Source: Streptomyces neyagawaensis (GTDB taxonomy: Bacteria; Actinomycetota; Actinomycetes; Streptomycetales; Streptomycetaceae). From it: DNA of 64,000 nt. Position numbers and translations under genes: made by a program. The stretch is taken from the NCBI RefSeq assembly GCF_023516595.1, contig NZ_JAMGBG010000001.1, positions 186,001-250,000 on the forward strand, read 5' to 3'. Of this stretch, positions 51,999 through 60,564 are shown piece after piece (the stretch's first letter is position 1; each line of letters starts with the position of its first letter). The notes below the pieces were generated by a model, which ran no database searches, had not been told where the DNA came from, and saw only the letters and a program-made list of their open reading frames with translations.

Positions 51999-52511
51999 TC
52001 ACGCCGTCGGAGGGGCGGGCTCGGCGGTTTCCCGGCCCTCCGACGGCAGTTCTGCCCAGACGACGCGACCGGACCGTTGTGGGGTCTCGTCGACCCCCCA
52101 GTCGCTGCTGAGCATGCCGACCAGCATGAGCCCGCGTCCGTTCTGGTCGTCGGGTCCGGGTCGGCGTCGGGCGGGCTGGGCGTGACCGCAGTTCTGGTCC
52201 TCGACCTCGATGCGGAGCCGCTGCCCGGTGAGATGCAGCCGACACACGATCCACTCGCTCGTGGTGTGGGTCAGCGCGTTGGTGACGAGTTCGGAGGTGA
52301 TGAGGAGGGTGTCCTCGCGGAGGTCCGGAGTCACTCCCCATTCCGCGAGCAGTTCGCGGACCGTTCTGCGTGCCTCACCCGCCGAGGCGGGCACCGCGGG
52401 CAGTCCGAAAACGCCCGCTCTGTGGGGCTCGTAGGCGGCCGCCCTCCGGGTGGGTGGACACATGGCCGGCGGTAACCGGTCCGACGACTGGGGGAGGAGG
52501 GGCGGAGCCAT
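51999..52511 (-). CDS. RsbW-like ATP-binding protein (anti-sigma/serine kinase type HATPase)
   Basis: This 170-aa HATPase_c_2 domain has the N-box LLITSELVTNALTHT, G1 region VEDQNCG and G2 NGRGLMLV. Streptomyces has many such stand-alone proteins. They can phosphorylate anti-anti-sigma factors, and one class accompanies WhiJ-like regulators. The ATG at 52511 is preceded by GAAAGG. It is divergent from the WhiJ-like gene at 52811, matching the known three-part locus of HTH protein, DUF397 protein and ATPase. Confidence 0.88.
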   Translation of the reverse strand: MAPPLLPQSSDRLPPAMCPPTRRAAAYEPHRAGVFGLPAVPASAGEARRTVRELLAEWGVTPDLREDTLLITSELVTNALTHTTSEWIVCRLHLTGQRLRIEVEDQNCGHAQPARRRPGPDDQNGRGLMLVGMLSSDWGVDETPQRSGRVVWAELPSEGRETAEPAPPTA

Positions 52512-52810
52512 CGCCGTATGCCTTTCGTGGGCCCTTCGCACCGTCAGTGGTGCCGGTGCCACGGCCGGCCTCGCCGTACGCCGCGAGGATCGTGCAACTC
52601 GCTGCGCACAGCGCTGAGTTGCGGCCACATCTCCCCCAACCTGGCCGCGCAGCCCCAGCGTTCACCGAAGCCGTGACGGTGGTTCCACTGTGGCATCCGT
52701 GAACAACACCTCGCAACCAGCAAGTTGAAATTTGCAATTTGTCGATCGCAGCATGTCAACGTTCGCGCCAAGATCGTGCCAGACTGCGTCATCGAGGCGA
52801 GGAGGTGGGC
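52512..52810. promoter_or_regulatory. Divergent promoter region with AT-rich inverted repeat (ATPase / WhiJ-like gene)
   Basis: The 299-bp gap contains one strikingly AT-rich dyad, aaatt-tgc-aattt (52728-52740), about 70 bp before the WhiJ-like start. On the minus strand ttgaca (52759-52754) could be a -35 box for the ATPase. The dyad is a reasonable binding site for the HTH protein itself. Confidence 0.45.
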
Positions 52811-53686
52811 GTGAGCGCGGAGACCGACTGGGGCGGGGCCCCCTCCGTACTGCGCATGATCCTCGGCCGTCAGTTGGAGGAACTTCGCACCCGCGCCGGC
52901 CTCACCTTCGAGCAGGCCGGTGAGGCGATCGGGGTGAGTCACTCCACGATCCGCCGGATGGAGGCCGCCAAGGTCGCCCGGCTGCGCCTGCCGGACGTCG
53001 AGAAACTGCTCCAGGTCTACGGGGTGAGCGACCAGCAGGAGATCGAGACCTTCCTCAAATCGGCCCGCGAGGCCAACAAACGCGGCTGGTGGCACACCTA
53101 CCGGGACGTCCTGCCCGACTGGTTCGCCGCGTATCTGAACCTGGAGCAGGCGGCGCTCCAGATCCGCGCGTACGAGGCGCAGTTCGTGCACGGGCTGCTC
53201 CAGACCGAGGCGTACGCGCGGGCCCTGCTGGGCGCCGGGAATCCGCATGCGGCGACGGAGGCGACCGAGCGACGGGTGGCGCTGCGGATGCGCCGCCAGG
53301 AACTGCTGACGAGGGAGAAGCCGCCTCGGCTGTGGGTGGTGATGGACGAGACGGTGCTCCGGTGGCCGGTGGGCGGGCCGAACGTGATGCGCGCCCAGAT
53401 CGACCATCTGATCGAGCTGAATCGGCTGCCGCATGTGACGGTGCAGCTGATGCCGTTCCGGAACGGCCCGCATCCCGCGATGCGGGCCGGCGCGTTCCAT
53501 CTCTTCCGGTTCAGGGCACCCGAATTGCCGGACATCGTCTATCTCAACGGTCTGGTGGGCGCGGTGTACCTCGACAAGGGGGGCGACGTGGTCGTCTACC
53601 GCGAGGCCATGGACCGGCTGGGCGCGCAGTCCGCGCCGCCCCGCAAGACCGAGGCCCTCCTCGGCGCCCTACGCAAGGAGCTCTGA
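52811..53686 (+). CDS. WhiJ-like helix-turn-helix regulator (XRE HTH with DUF5753)
   Basis: This 291-aa protein has an XRE helix-turn-helix (RQLEELRTRAGLTFEQAG, then EAIGVSHSTIRRMEAAKV) and a C-terminal DUF5753 ligand-binding-like domain (IRAYEAQFVHGLLQTEAYAR, MDETVLRWPVGGP, LMPFRNGPHPAM). The GTG at 52811 with GGAGG five bases before it is the clear start. WhiJ-type proteins pair with small DUF397 proteins to repress developmental genes; here DUF397 follows 1 bp after its stop. Confidence 0.9.
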   Translation: MSAETDWGGAPSVLRMILGRQLEELRTRAGLTFEQAGEAIGVSHSTIRRMEAAKVARLRLPDVEKLLQVYGVSDQQEIETFLKSAREANKRGWWHTYRDVLPDWFAAYLNLEQAALQIRAYEAQFVHGLLQTEAYARALLGAGNPHAATEATERRVALRMRRQELLTREKPPRLWVVMDETVLRWPVGGPNVMRAQIDHLIELNRLPHVTVQLMPFRNGPHPAMRAGAFHLFRFRAPELPDIVYLNGLVGAVYLDKGGDVVVYREAMDRLGAQSAPPRKTEALLGALRKEL

Positions 53687-53687
53687 C

Positions 53688-53966
53688 GTGCACCACGACA
53701 TATCCCAGGAAGTGCGCCACTCGACACGTGACATCCGCGACGTACGCAACGGCATGCCCTCCCGCGACCTCGGCGCCCACGACTGGCGCCGGCCCTGGAG
53801 CGACGACGCGGGAGGTGCCTGCGTGGAGGTGAAGAAGCTGGCGGACGGCCGGGTCGCCGTACGCCAGTCGACCGATCCGGACGGCCCGGCGCTGGTCTTC
53901 ACCCCACGGGAGATGACCACGTTCCTGGCCGGAGTGAAGGCGGGCGAGGCCGACTTCCTGCTGTGA
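53688..53966 (+). CDS. DUF397 small protein, partner of the WhiJ-like regulator
   Basis: This protein of about 92 aa contains the DUF397 signature GGACVEVKKLADGRVAVRQS and DPDGPALVFTPREMTTFLAG. The GTG at 53688 is one base after the regulator stop. In studied loci DUF397 proteins relieve repression by the paired HTH protein, giving a two-component switch reminiscent of toxin-antitoxin gene pairs. Confidence 0.9.
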   Translation: MHHDISQEVRHSTRDIRDVRNGMPSRDLGAHDWRRPWSDDAGGACVEVKKLADGRVAVRQSTDPDGPALVFTPREMTTFLAGVKAGEADFLL

Positions 53967-54086
53967 AACCCCTTGCTGCCAAGCTGTGTTGACGCACCAC
54001 TTGCTGAACCGGGGTTCGGCGCACGCCGGACCCCGGGCTTGCCCGACCACGCACCTGGACCGAACGACCTGATGGGAGGGGCGGCG

Positions 54087-54902
54087 TTGCCCGACAACGG
54101 ATGGCCGGCCGACCGGATCGACACCGAGCACGCGCATTCCGCGCGCATCTACGACTACATCCTCGGCGGCAAGGACTACTACCCGGCCGACAAGGAGGCC
54201 GGTGACGCCATGGCGCACGAGTGGCCGGCCCTGCCGGTCCATATGCGCGCCAACCGCGACTGGATGAACCGCGCGGTGCGCTGGCTCGCCGAGAAGGCCG
54301 GCATGCGCCAGTTCCTCGACATCGGAACCGGCATCCCCACCTCCCCCAACCTCCACGAGATCGCCCAGTCGGTGGCCCCCGAGTCGCGGGTGGTCTACGT
54401 GGACAACGACCCCATCGTCCTCACCCTGTCCCAGGGGCTGCTGTCCAGCACCCCCGAGGGCAGGACCGCGTACATCGAGGCCGACTTCCAGGACCCGGAG
54501 ACCGTTCTCGGCTCCCCCGAGTTCCTGGAGACCCTCGACCTCTCCCAGCCGGTCGCGCTCACGGTGATCGCGATCGTCCACTTCGTCCTGGACGAGGACG
54601 ACGCGGTGGGCATCGTGCGCCGCCTCCTCGAACCCCTGCCGTCCGGCAGCTACCTCGCGATGACCATCGGCACCGCCGAGTTCGCGCCGGAGGAGGTGGG
54701 CCGGGTCGCCCGTGAGTACGCGGCCCGCGACATGCCGATGCGGCTGCGCACCATCGACGAGGCCCATGAGTTCTTCGAGGGCCTGGAGCTCGTCGAGCCG
54801 GGCATCGTCCAGGTCCACAAGTGGCAGCCGGACGGCACCGGCGAGCAGGACATCCGCGACGAGGACATCGCGATGTACGGGGCGATAGCCCGCAAGCCGT
54901 GA
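54087..54902 (+). CDS. SAM-dependent methyltransferase, DUF574 type
   Basis: This 271-aa protein belongs to the actinobacterial methyltransferase family DUF574. Signatures: HSARIYDYILGGKDYYPADK, FLDIGTGIPTSPNLHE (SAM motif I), VVYVDNDPIVL and AIVHFVLDEDDA. The TTG at 54087 with GGGAGGGG at ideal spacing is preferred over ATG 54072. The substrate is unknown; many paralogues exist per genome, often next to WhiJ/DUF397 loci as here. Confidence 0.88.
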   Translation: MPDNGWPADRIDTEHAHSARIYDYILGGKDYYPADKEAGDAMAHEWPALPVHMRANRDWMNRAVRWLAEKAGMRQFLDIGTGIPTSPNLHEIAQSVAPESRVVYVDNDPIVLTLSQGLLSSTPEGRTAYIEADFQDPETVLGSPEFLETLDLSQPVALTVIAIVHFVLDEDDAVGIVRRLLEPLPSGSYLAMTIGTAEFAPEEVGRVAREYAARDMPMRLRTIDEAHEFFEGLELVEPGIVQVHKWQPDGTGEQDIRDEDIAMYGAIARKP

Positions 54903-54906
54903 CCGG

Positions 54907-54939
54907 GGGCGGCGCTCCCGGCTCTCCCCGGCGCCGCCC
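54907..54939 (+). terminator. Possible terminator after the methyltransferase gene
   Basis: The arms gggcggcgc (54907-54915) and gcgccgccc (54931-54939) form a 9-bp stem with a 15-nt loop. The right arm sits in a duplicated 16-mer, ccccggcgccgccctg, that recurs 20 bp later. It lies between convergent genes. Confidence 0.45.
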
Positions 54940-54973
54940 TGTGCGCCCCGGCGCCGCCCTGCACTCCCCCGGG

Positions 54974-56086
54974 TCAGCGCGGTGCCGGGCCGGTGCTGCG
55001 GCGGACGATGAGTTCGACCGGGACGACCTGTTCGGTCCGTGCCGGGGGTTCCTCCGTGTCGGCGGGGTCGTCCAGCTGGGTCAGGAGCAGCCGCAGGGAC
55101 CGGGTGCCGATCTCGGAGAAGTCGGTGCGGATGGTCGTCAGCGGGGGCAGCAGATGCGCGGCCTCCGGGATGTCGTCGTAGCCGACGACGCTCACGTCGT
55201 CCGGGACGCGGCGGCCCGCCTCGTGCAGGGCCCGCAGCAGCCCGAGGGCCATCTGGTCGTTGGAGACGAAGACGGCGGTGACGTCCGGGCTGTCCGCGAG
55301 CCGCCGCCCCAGTGCGTAGCCGGAGTCGGCGCTCCAGTCCCCGACGAGCGGTTCATGGACGGGGGCACCGGCCCCGGTGAGGGTCTCGCGCCAGCTCGCG
55401 GCGCGCCGGTCGGCGGAGGTCCAGCCGGTGGGGCCCGCGATGTGCCAGACCGTGGAGTGGCCGAGGCCCAGCAGGTGCTCGGTGGCGAGCCGTGCGCCGG
55501 CCCGGAAGTCCGAGGACACCACGGGGGTGCCGTCGCCGAGGCCGTTGTCGAGCATCACCAGCGGGGTGTCGGGGCGGGCGGAGGCGAGCGCCGTCGCCAC
55601 CGGGCGCTGGGGGGCGATGGCGATGATCCCGTCCGCGCCCTCGGCGGACAGCCGGTCCACCGCCTGCACGACGGTGTCACGGTCCGCCGTGTCCAGCGCG
55701 ATGGAGCTGACCAGGTAGCCGGCCTCCTGGGCGGCCGTGTTGATCGCGGTGAGGGTGGAGGCGGGTCCGTAGCGGGCCGCGTCGAACGAGATCACACCGA
55801 GCATGCGGGTACGGCCGCTGGCCAGGGAGCGCGCGCTGCGGCTCGGGCGGTACCCGAGGGTGCGCATCGCGGCCCGCACGGCCTCACGGGTCTCGGGCCG
55901 TACGGCCGGGTTGTCGTTGAGGACGCGGGAGACCGTCTGCTTGGAGACGCCGGCGAGCCGGGCCACGTCGTCCATCACCGGCCGGGAGCCGGCGAAGTTC
56001 CGTCTGCTGCGGCTGCCGGTGGGTCTGGGGCCGCCGGCCGTACCGGTGTCCCCGGCCGCGGTGCCGTCCGTGGTGCTTCGGGGCAT
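54974..56086 (-). CDS. LacI-family transcriptional regulator
   Basis: This 370-aa regulator has a LacI helix-turn-helix (VMDDVARLAGVSKQTVSRVL, hinge GYRPSRSARSLASG) and a periplasmic-binding-protein-like sensor domain (DNGLGDGTPVVSSD, FVSNDQMALGLLRALHEAG, VGYDDIPEAAHL). It lies immediately downstream of the GH35/MFS genes on the same strand. It is the obvious candidate to bind the tgttaccggtaaca palindrome upstream of the MFS gene, in response to a galactoside. Confidence 0.92.
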   Translation of the reverse strand: MPRSTTDGTAAGDTGTAGGPRPTGSRSRRNFAGSRPVMDDVARLAGVSKQTVSRVLNDNPAVRPETREAVRAAMRTLGYRPSRSARSLASGRTRMLGVISFDAARYGPASTLTAINTAAQEAGYLVSSIALDTADRDTVVQAVDRLSAEGADGIIAIAPQRPVATALASARPDTPLVMLDNGLGDGTPVVSSDFRAGARLATEHLLGLGHSTVWHIAGPTGWTSADRRAASWRETLTGAGAPVHEPLVGDWSADSGYALGRRLADSPDVTAVFVSNDQMALGLLRALHEAGRRVPDDVSVVGYDDIPEAAHLLPPLTTIRTDFSEIGTRSLRLLLTQLDDPADTEEPPARTEQVVPVELIVRRSTGPAPR

Positions 56087-56111
56087 GCGGCGCTTCCTTC
56101 TTCGACGGGAG

Positions 56112-56130
56112 GGCGGGACGGCGTCCCGCC
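56112..56130 (-). terminator. Short hairpin between GH35 and LacI genes
   Basis: A perfect 8-bp stem (ggcgggac / gtcccgcc) with a 3-nt loop lies about 93 bp after the GH35 stop. It may attenuate read-through into the regulator gene. Confidence 0.45.
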
Positions 56131-56222
56131 GGGGTTCACAGAATAGGTGCGGCGCCCGGGGCGCCGGGGGAACCGAGCCGACGGGAGGCAGCGGCGCGGG
56201 CCCCGGCCTCCCGGTCTCGTGG

Positions 56223-58685
56223 TCAGCCCGCCCGCAACGGCAGGGTGTGGACGGTGAGCCACTCCACCCGGTCGACCCGCGCGGGCAGCGGGGAGTCGTC
56301 GATCCGGTCCGGAATGTGCACCGGCGCCCCGGCGGGCAGCGGCAGGATCTTCAGCCGCAGGCCCTCCGTACCCGGGTCGCCTTCCGTCCGCAGCCGGTCC
56401 ACGGCGAGGTCCCAGACGCGCCCGGAGTAGAACTGGTCGGCGACGAGCCGGTCCCCGACGTAGGCGCGGCCGGTGTCGCCGGTCCAGTGGACCCGGAGCA
56501 GGGTGCCGGGCGGGAGTTCGTCCGGCACGGGCACGTGGTACTCGGCGGCGACGGTGTCGTAGTGCCCGTCCGCCGGGGCGCCGGCCCGCCCGAGCACGCC
56601 GGTGGCGGTGGGCGGTGCCTCGCCGGGCGCCCGGACGAGGGCGGCGGGCAGGGTCCGTTCCGCCCCGCCGAGCCCGTCGGCGCCGCCCGGCCCCTCGGCC
56701 GCAGCGACCAGCGTGTAGCGGGCGAACACTCCGTCCGCCGTCTCCTTCACCGTGCCCGCGGCGGCCACGGGTGCCGCGGGCGGCGCGGGCGGCGCGGGCA
56801 GCACCGCGAGCGACGGCTCGGGGGACCGGCTGTGCACCCGTACCTCGTCGCGGTGGGTGTCGAAGACGACGCCGCCGTCGCAGAGGACCAGCCGGTCGGC
56901 GCCCCAGGCGGGGCCCCGGTAGGCGGTCCGGGCCGTGGCCGCGTCCAGGACGAGGAGGTCGACGCGGCGGCCGTCGGCGGTGTCCACCTCGACGAGGGCG
57001 TCCGTGCCGGGCCGCAGCCCGGTGACGAGGAGGCGGTCCCCGACGGTCGTCAGATCACCGGAGGGTACCCGCACCGCCTTCACCGACCGTGCGTCCAGGG
57101 CGAGTTCGGGGGTGATGCCGTCGATCGCGGCCAGCACCAGCACCGGGTGGCCCGCGTCGGCGTCACGGCCCTCCTCGGCTCCCCCGCCCGCGCCGTCCAG
57201 CACGCACAGCACCTGCGCCGTCGCCCACTCCAGGCGCAGTCCGCCCAGGTCGAGCCGGAGCGGCCAGCAGAAGTAGGCGCCCCGGCGGACCGTGACCGGT
57301 GTGGCCGGCAGGGTGAGGGGCGGCGCGTCGGGGAAGTCGACCGTGAAGGAGACGTCCGTGTGGTCCGGCAGCGGCTCGTGCGGCTGGTGGTTGTTGACGA
57401 AGAGGAACCCGGACCGTCCGTCGCCGCGCACCGCCCAGCGCAGGGTCTCCCGGTCGTCCTGCCCCGTCGGGAGCCGCTCGGGCAGCACCGACCTCATGGG
57501 GGCGATGTGCTCCCCGAAGTCGGCCAGCATCAGGTGCTGGAGGCGGAGTTCGTCGTAGGAGGGGCGGTACTGGCCGTACTCGCCGAGCGGGGCCTGGAAG
57601 TCGTAGGTGAGCAGGGGCAGGTCGTTGGGGTAGCCGGTGGCGTGGGACTCCTGGAGGAACGTGGTGCGCCCCCGGGGGTTCGTGCCACCGTGGAACATGT
57701 AGTAGCCCTGCCACACCGAACCGCACCCGATCTTGGTGAGGCCGAGGGCGCCGATGTCGGCGGCGTCGACGCGCGGCCTGCGGTGGTAGGCCACGGCCAT
57801 GCCGCCGCCCAGCTCGCAGGTCGCCCAGGGGAAGCGCTCCGCGAGCGCCTCCGGGTCGCCGCCGCGGACCGTGGTGGGGCGCAGGTCGGCGCCGATGCCC
57901 TCGTCGTCGCGCTGGTGGGTGAAGAAGAAGTGCTTGCGGCAGGTGTCGGGCCAGCCGCCGTCGGCCTCGGTCCAGAAGGTCTCGGGGTAGCCGCCGTACA
58001 GGGGCAGCAGTTCGTCCTCGGGCAGTTGCACGCCGCCCCAGGCGGTCGACGTCCACAGCGGGGCGGCGAGTCCGGCCTCCTGGGCCGTCCGCTTCAGGGT
58101 CAGCAGATGGCCCGGCTGGTCGTACAGCTCGTTCTCGATCTGCACGGCGACGACGGGCCCGCCGTGGCCCCGGTCCAGACCGCGTAGCTGCTCGGCGAGT
58201 GCCGCGTACCAGCGGCGTACGGGCGCCAGGTACGCGGGGTCGTCGGTGCGGGGCGCGTCGGTGCGGGCGAGGACCCAGTCGGGCAGGCCCCCGCCCCGTA
58301 CCTCCGCGTGCACCCAGGGGCCGATGCGGGGGATGAGGTCCAGACCGTGGCGGGCGCAGAGTTCGGCGAAGCGCCGCAGGTCGCGGTCGCCGTCGAAGCG
58401 GAGGTCGCCCTCGGTCTCCTCGTGGTGGATCCAGATGACGTACGCGGCGACGACCGTCACCCCGCCCGCCTTCATCTTCAGCAGTTCCTCCTCCCACTCC
58501 CCGGCGGGGCAGCGGGTGAAGTGGAACTCACCGGAGACCGGGAACCAGGGCCGGCCGCCGCGGGTGAGCCAGCGGCTGGTGACCTCGATGGGGTCGCTCG
58601 CGCCGGGGACGTCCGCGAAGGGCAGATGACCGGTGAGCGGGGGCGGGGGCTCGGGCGGGAGGCGCAGCCGGTGGGGGGCCGTCAT
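56223..58685 (-). CDS. Glycoside hydrolase family 35 beta-galactosidase (large form)
   Basis: This 820-aa GH35 enzyme has the family start WFPVSGEFHFTRCPAGEWEE, the general acid Glu in VAVQIENELYDQ and a nucleophile candidate in WATCELGGGM, plus YYMFHGGTNPRGR. C-terminal beta-rich domains follow. It removes terminal beta-galactose from oligo- or polysaccharides. No signal peptide is seen, so it is probably cytosolic and acts on imported sugars. The ATG at 58685 shares a base with the stop of the upstream GH35 gene (TGATG), implying translational coupling. Confidence 0.9.
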   Translation of the reverse strand: MTAPHRLRLPPEPPPPLTGHLPFADVPGASDPIEVTSRWLTRGGRPWFPVSGEFHFTRCPAGEWEEELLKMKAGGVTVVAAYVIWIHHEETEGDLRFDGDRDLRRFAELCARHGLDLIPRIGPWVHAEVRGGGLPDWVLARTDAPRTDDPAYLAPVRRWYAALAEQLRGLDRGHGGPVVAVQIENELYDQPGHLLTLKRTAQEAGLAAPLWTSTAWGGVQLPEDELLPLYGGYPETFWTEADGGWPDTCRKHFFFTHQRDDEGIGADLRPTTVRGGDPEALAERFPWATCELGGGMAVAYHRRPRVDAADIGALGLTKIGCGSVWQGYYMFHGGTNPRGRTTFLQESHATGYPNDLPLLTYDFQAPLGEYGQYRPSYDELRLQHLMLADFGEHIAPMRSVLPERLPTGQDDRETLRWAVRGDGRSGFLFVNNHQPHEPLPDHTDVSFTVDFPDAPPLTLPATPVTVRRGAYFCWPLRLDLGGLRLEWATAQVLCVLDGAGGGAEEGRDADAGHPVLVLAAIDGITPELALDARSVKAVRVPSGDLTTVGDRLLVTGLRPGTDALVEVDTADGRRVDLLVLDAATARTAYRGPAWGADRLVLCDGGVVFDTHRDEVRVHSRSPEPSLAVLPAPPAPPAAPVAAAGTVKETADGVFARYTLVAAAEGPGGADGLGGAERTLPAALVRAPGEAPPTATGVLGRAGAPADGHYDTVAAEYHVPVPDELPPGTLLRVHWTGDTGRAYVGDRLVADQFYSGRVWDLAVDRLRTEGDPGTEGLRLKILPLPAGAPVHIPDRIDDSPLPARVDRVEWLTVHTLPLRAG

Positions 58686-60463
58686 CAGGGCTTCACCGGC
58701 CCCAGGTCGGGGGTGTCGGTGAAGTGGGCGCGGGCGGTGGTGGTGGCGTTCAGCTCCAGCAGGACCAGTTCGTTGGCGCCGGGGCGCAGGACGGGGGCGG
58801 GGACGTAGAGGGTGCGCTGCGGGCCCCGGTTCCAGTAGCGGCCGAGGTGGAAGCCGTTGACCCAGGCCTGGCCCTTGGTCCAGCCGGGCAGGGAGAGGAA
58901 GGTGTCGGCGGGGGTGTCGACGTCGAAGGTGCCGTGGTGGAAAGCGGGCACGGTGGTGTGTGCCGTCTCGCCGGCCGGGGCGAAGGGCACCGTGGCCAGG
59001 TCGGTCAGGGGCAGCCGGTGGGTGTCCCAGCCGTGCAGGGCAGTGCCGTTGAAGGTGACGGGGCCGAGGAGGCCCTTGGGGGCGCCGATGCGGGGCCCGT
59101 AGTTCACGCCGCCCATGTTCTCGACGAGCACCTCCAGGGTGGCGCCGGCGCGGGGGACGCGCAGTGGGAGGGTCTCGTCGTGGCGTTCGCGTTCCAGTAC
59201 GCCGACGGGGGCGCCGTCCACGAAGACCTGGGCGCGGTCGCCGACCCCGCCGGCGAAGTGCAGCAGGCCGTCGCCCGGCTCGGGGAAGGCGCTGCGGTAG
59301 AGGACGTAGCCGGAGCGCTGGCCCAGTTCCTCCATGGTGAGCGGGTCCTCGGTGCGGCCGGCGGACGGGCTGTGGGCGGTGGCCCACGGCAGGAGGGGTG
59401 CTCTGCGGTCCAGTTCGACGGTGATGCCGGAGAGTTTCGGGGACGGGGCGGGGGCGGGCTCGTCCGGGACCGGGGCGTGGCGGGCGATCACCTCGCGGAA
59501 GGCGTGGTACTTGGGGCCGGGGTCGCCGGACTCGGTGAGGGCGGCGTCGTAGTCGTAGGAGGTGACGATCGGCGCGTAGCACTGGTCGTGGTTGGCGCCG
59601 TTGGTGAAGCCGAAGTTGGTGCCGCCGTGGAACATGTAGATGTTGACGGAGGCGCCCGCGGCGAGCAGCCGGTCGAGGTCGGCGGCGGCGTCCGCGCCGT
59701 CCCGGACGTGGTGCTCCTCGCCCCAGTGGTCGAACCAGCCGATCCAGAACTCCGAGCACATCAGGGGCCCTTCGGGCTGGTGCTCGCGGAGCTTGCGCAG
59801 CGACTCCTCGATCCGGCCGCCGAAGGTGCCGGTGGACAGCACGCCGGGCAGGCTCCCGGCGGCCAGGTGGTGGGCGGAGCCCGCCTGGTCGCAGGTGAAC
59901 AGCAACTCCTCGACGCCGCGAGAGCGCAGCGCGTTGTGCACATGCTTGAGGTACGCGGTGTCGTCGCCGTACGCCCCGTACTCGTTCTCGACCTGGACGG
60001 CGATGACGGGTCCGCCGTTCGCGGCCATGTGGGGCAGCAGCGGGGGCAGCAGGATGTCGAGGTAGCGGTCGAGGGCGTCCGTGAAGCGGGGGTCGCTGGT
60101 GCGCAGCCGGATGTCGGGGTCCGTGGTGAGCCAGGAGGGCAGGCCGCCGCCGTCCCACTCGGCGCAGATGTACGGGCCGGGGCGCAGCAGGACGTGCAGG
60201 CCCTCGGCGCGGGCGAGGCTCAGGTAGCGGGGCAGGTCGAGGAGGCCGTCGAGGACGAGAGGGCTGTCGGGGTCGGGCTGGTGGAGGTTCCACGGGACGT
60301 ACGTCTCCACCGTGTTGAGGCCCATCAGCCGGGCCTTGCGCAGCCGGTCCGCCCACAGGTCGGGATGGATGCGGAAGTAGTGCATGGCGCCGGAGATGAT
60401 CCGGAACGGTTCGCCGTGGAGGAGGAAACCGTCGGAGGACGTGGTGAGGGCGGGCGTGCGCAA
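58685..60463 (-). CDS. Glycoside hydrolase family 35 beta-galactosidase
   Basis: This 592-aa GH35 enzyme has GEPFRIISGAMHYFRIHPDLW, the acid Glu in AVQVENEYGAYGDD, the nucleophile in CSEFWIGWFDHWG and MFHGGTNFGFTNG. C-terminal jelly-roll domains (SGYVLYRSAF to LFLSLPGWTKGQAWVNG-type motif, shortened) are typical. The TTG at 60463 has GAAGGGA eight bases upstream and is preferred to the ATG at 60490, which has none. There is no signal peptide. It lies between the MFS transporter and the larger GH35 gene in one operon. Confidence 0.92.
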   Translation of the reverse strand: MRTPALTTSSDGFLLHGEPFRIISGAMHYFRIHPDLWADRLRKARLMGLNTVETYVPWNLHQPDPDSPLVLDGLLDLPRYLSLARAEGLHVLLRPGPYICAEWDGGGLPSWLTTDPDIRLRTSDPRFTDALDRYLDILLPPLLPHMAANGGPVIAVQVENEYGAYGDDTAYLKHVHNALRSRGVEELLFTCDQAGSAHHLAAGSLPGVLSTGTFGGRIEESLRKLREHQPEGPLMCSEFWIGWFDHWGEEHHVRDGADAAADLDRLLAAGASVNIYMFHGGTNFGFTNGANHDQCYAPIVTSYDYDAALTESGDPGPKYHAFREVIARHAPVPDEPAPAPSPKLSGITVELDRRAPLLPWATAHSPSAGRTEDPLTMEELGQRSGYVLYRSAFPEPGDGLLHFAGGVGDRAQVFVDGAPVGVLERERHDETLPLRVPRAGATLEVLVENMGGVNYGPRIGAPKGLLGPVTFNGTALHGWDTHRLPLTDLATVPFAPAGETAHTTVPAFHHGTFDVDTPADTFLSLPGWTKGQAWVNGFHLGRYWNRGPQRTLYVPAPVLRPGANELVLLELNATTTARAHFTDTPDLGPVKP

Positions 60464-60516
60464 GGCTGATTTCCCTTCGGCTCGGGACATGCGGGTGACT
60501 CGGGGACGGGTACGGT

Positions 60517-60564
60517 TCAGCGGGACGGGGCGTCGGTGTGTCAGCGGGACGGGGCGTCGGTGCG
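60517..60564. repeat. 24-bp tandem duplication covering the MFS gene end
   Basis: The 24-mer beginning tcagcgggacggggcgtcgg occurs at 60517-60540 and again at 60541-60564, differing at one base. The second copy encodes the last seven codons and stop of the MFS gene; the first repeats them, so a second in-frame stop follows. Confidence 0.9.

Noticed and set aside
56223..60356. A single 1,377-codon minus-strand protein
   Set aside because: The frame joins the 820-aa GH35 enzyme to an antisense-like extension; the real upstream GH35 gene is in another frame with its own start and stop, overlapping as TGATG.
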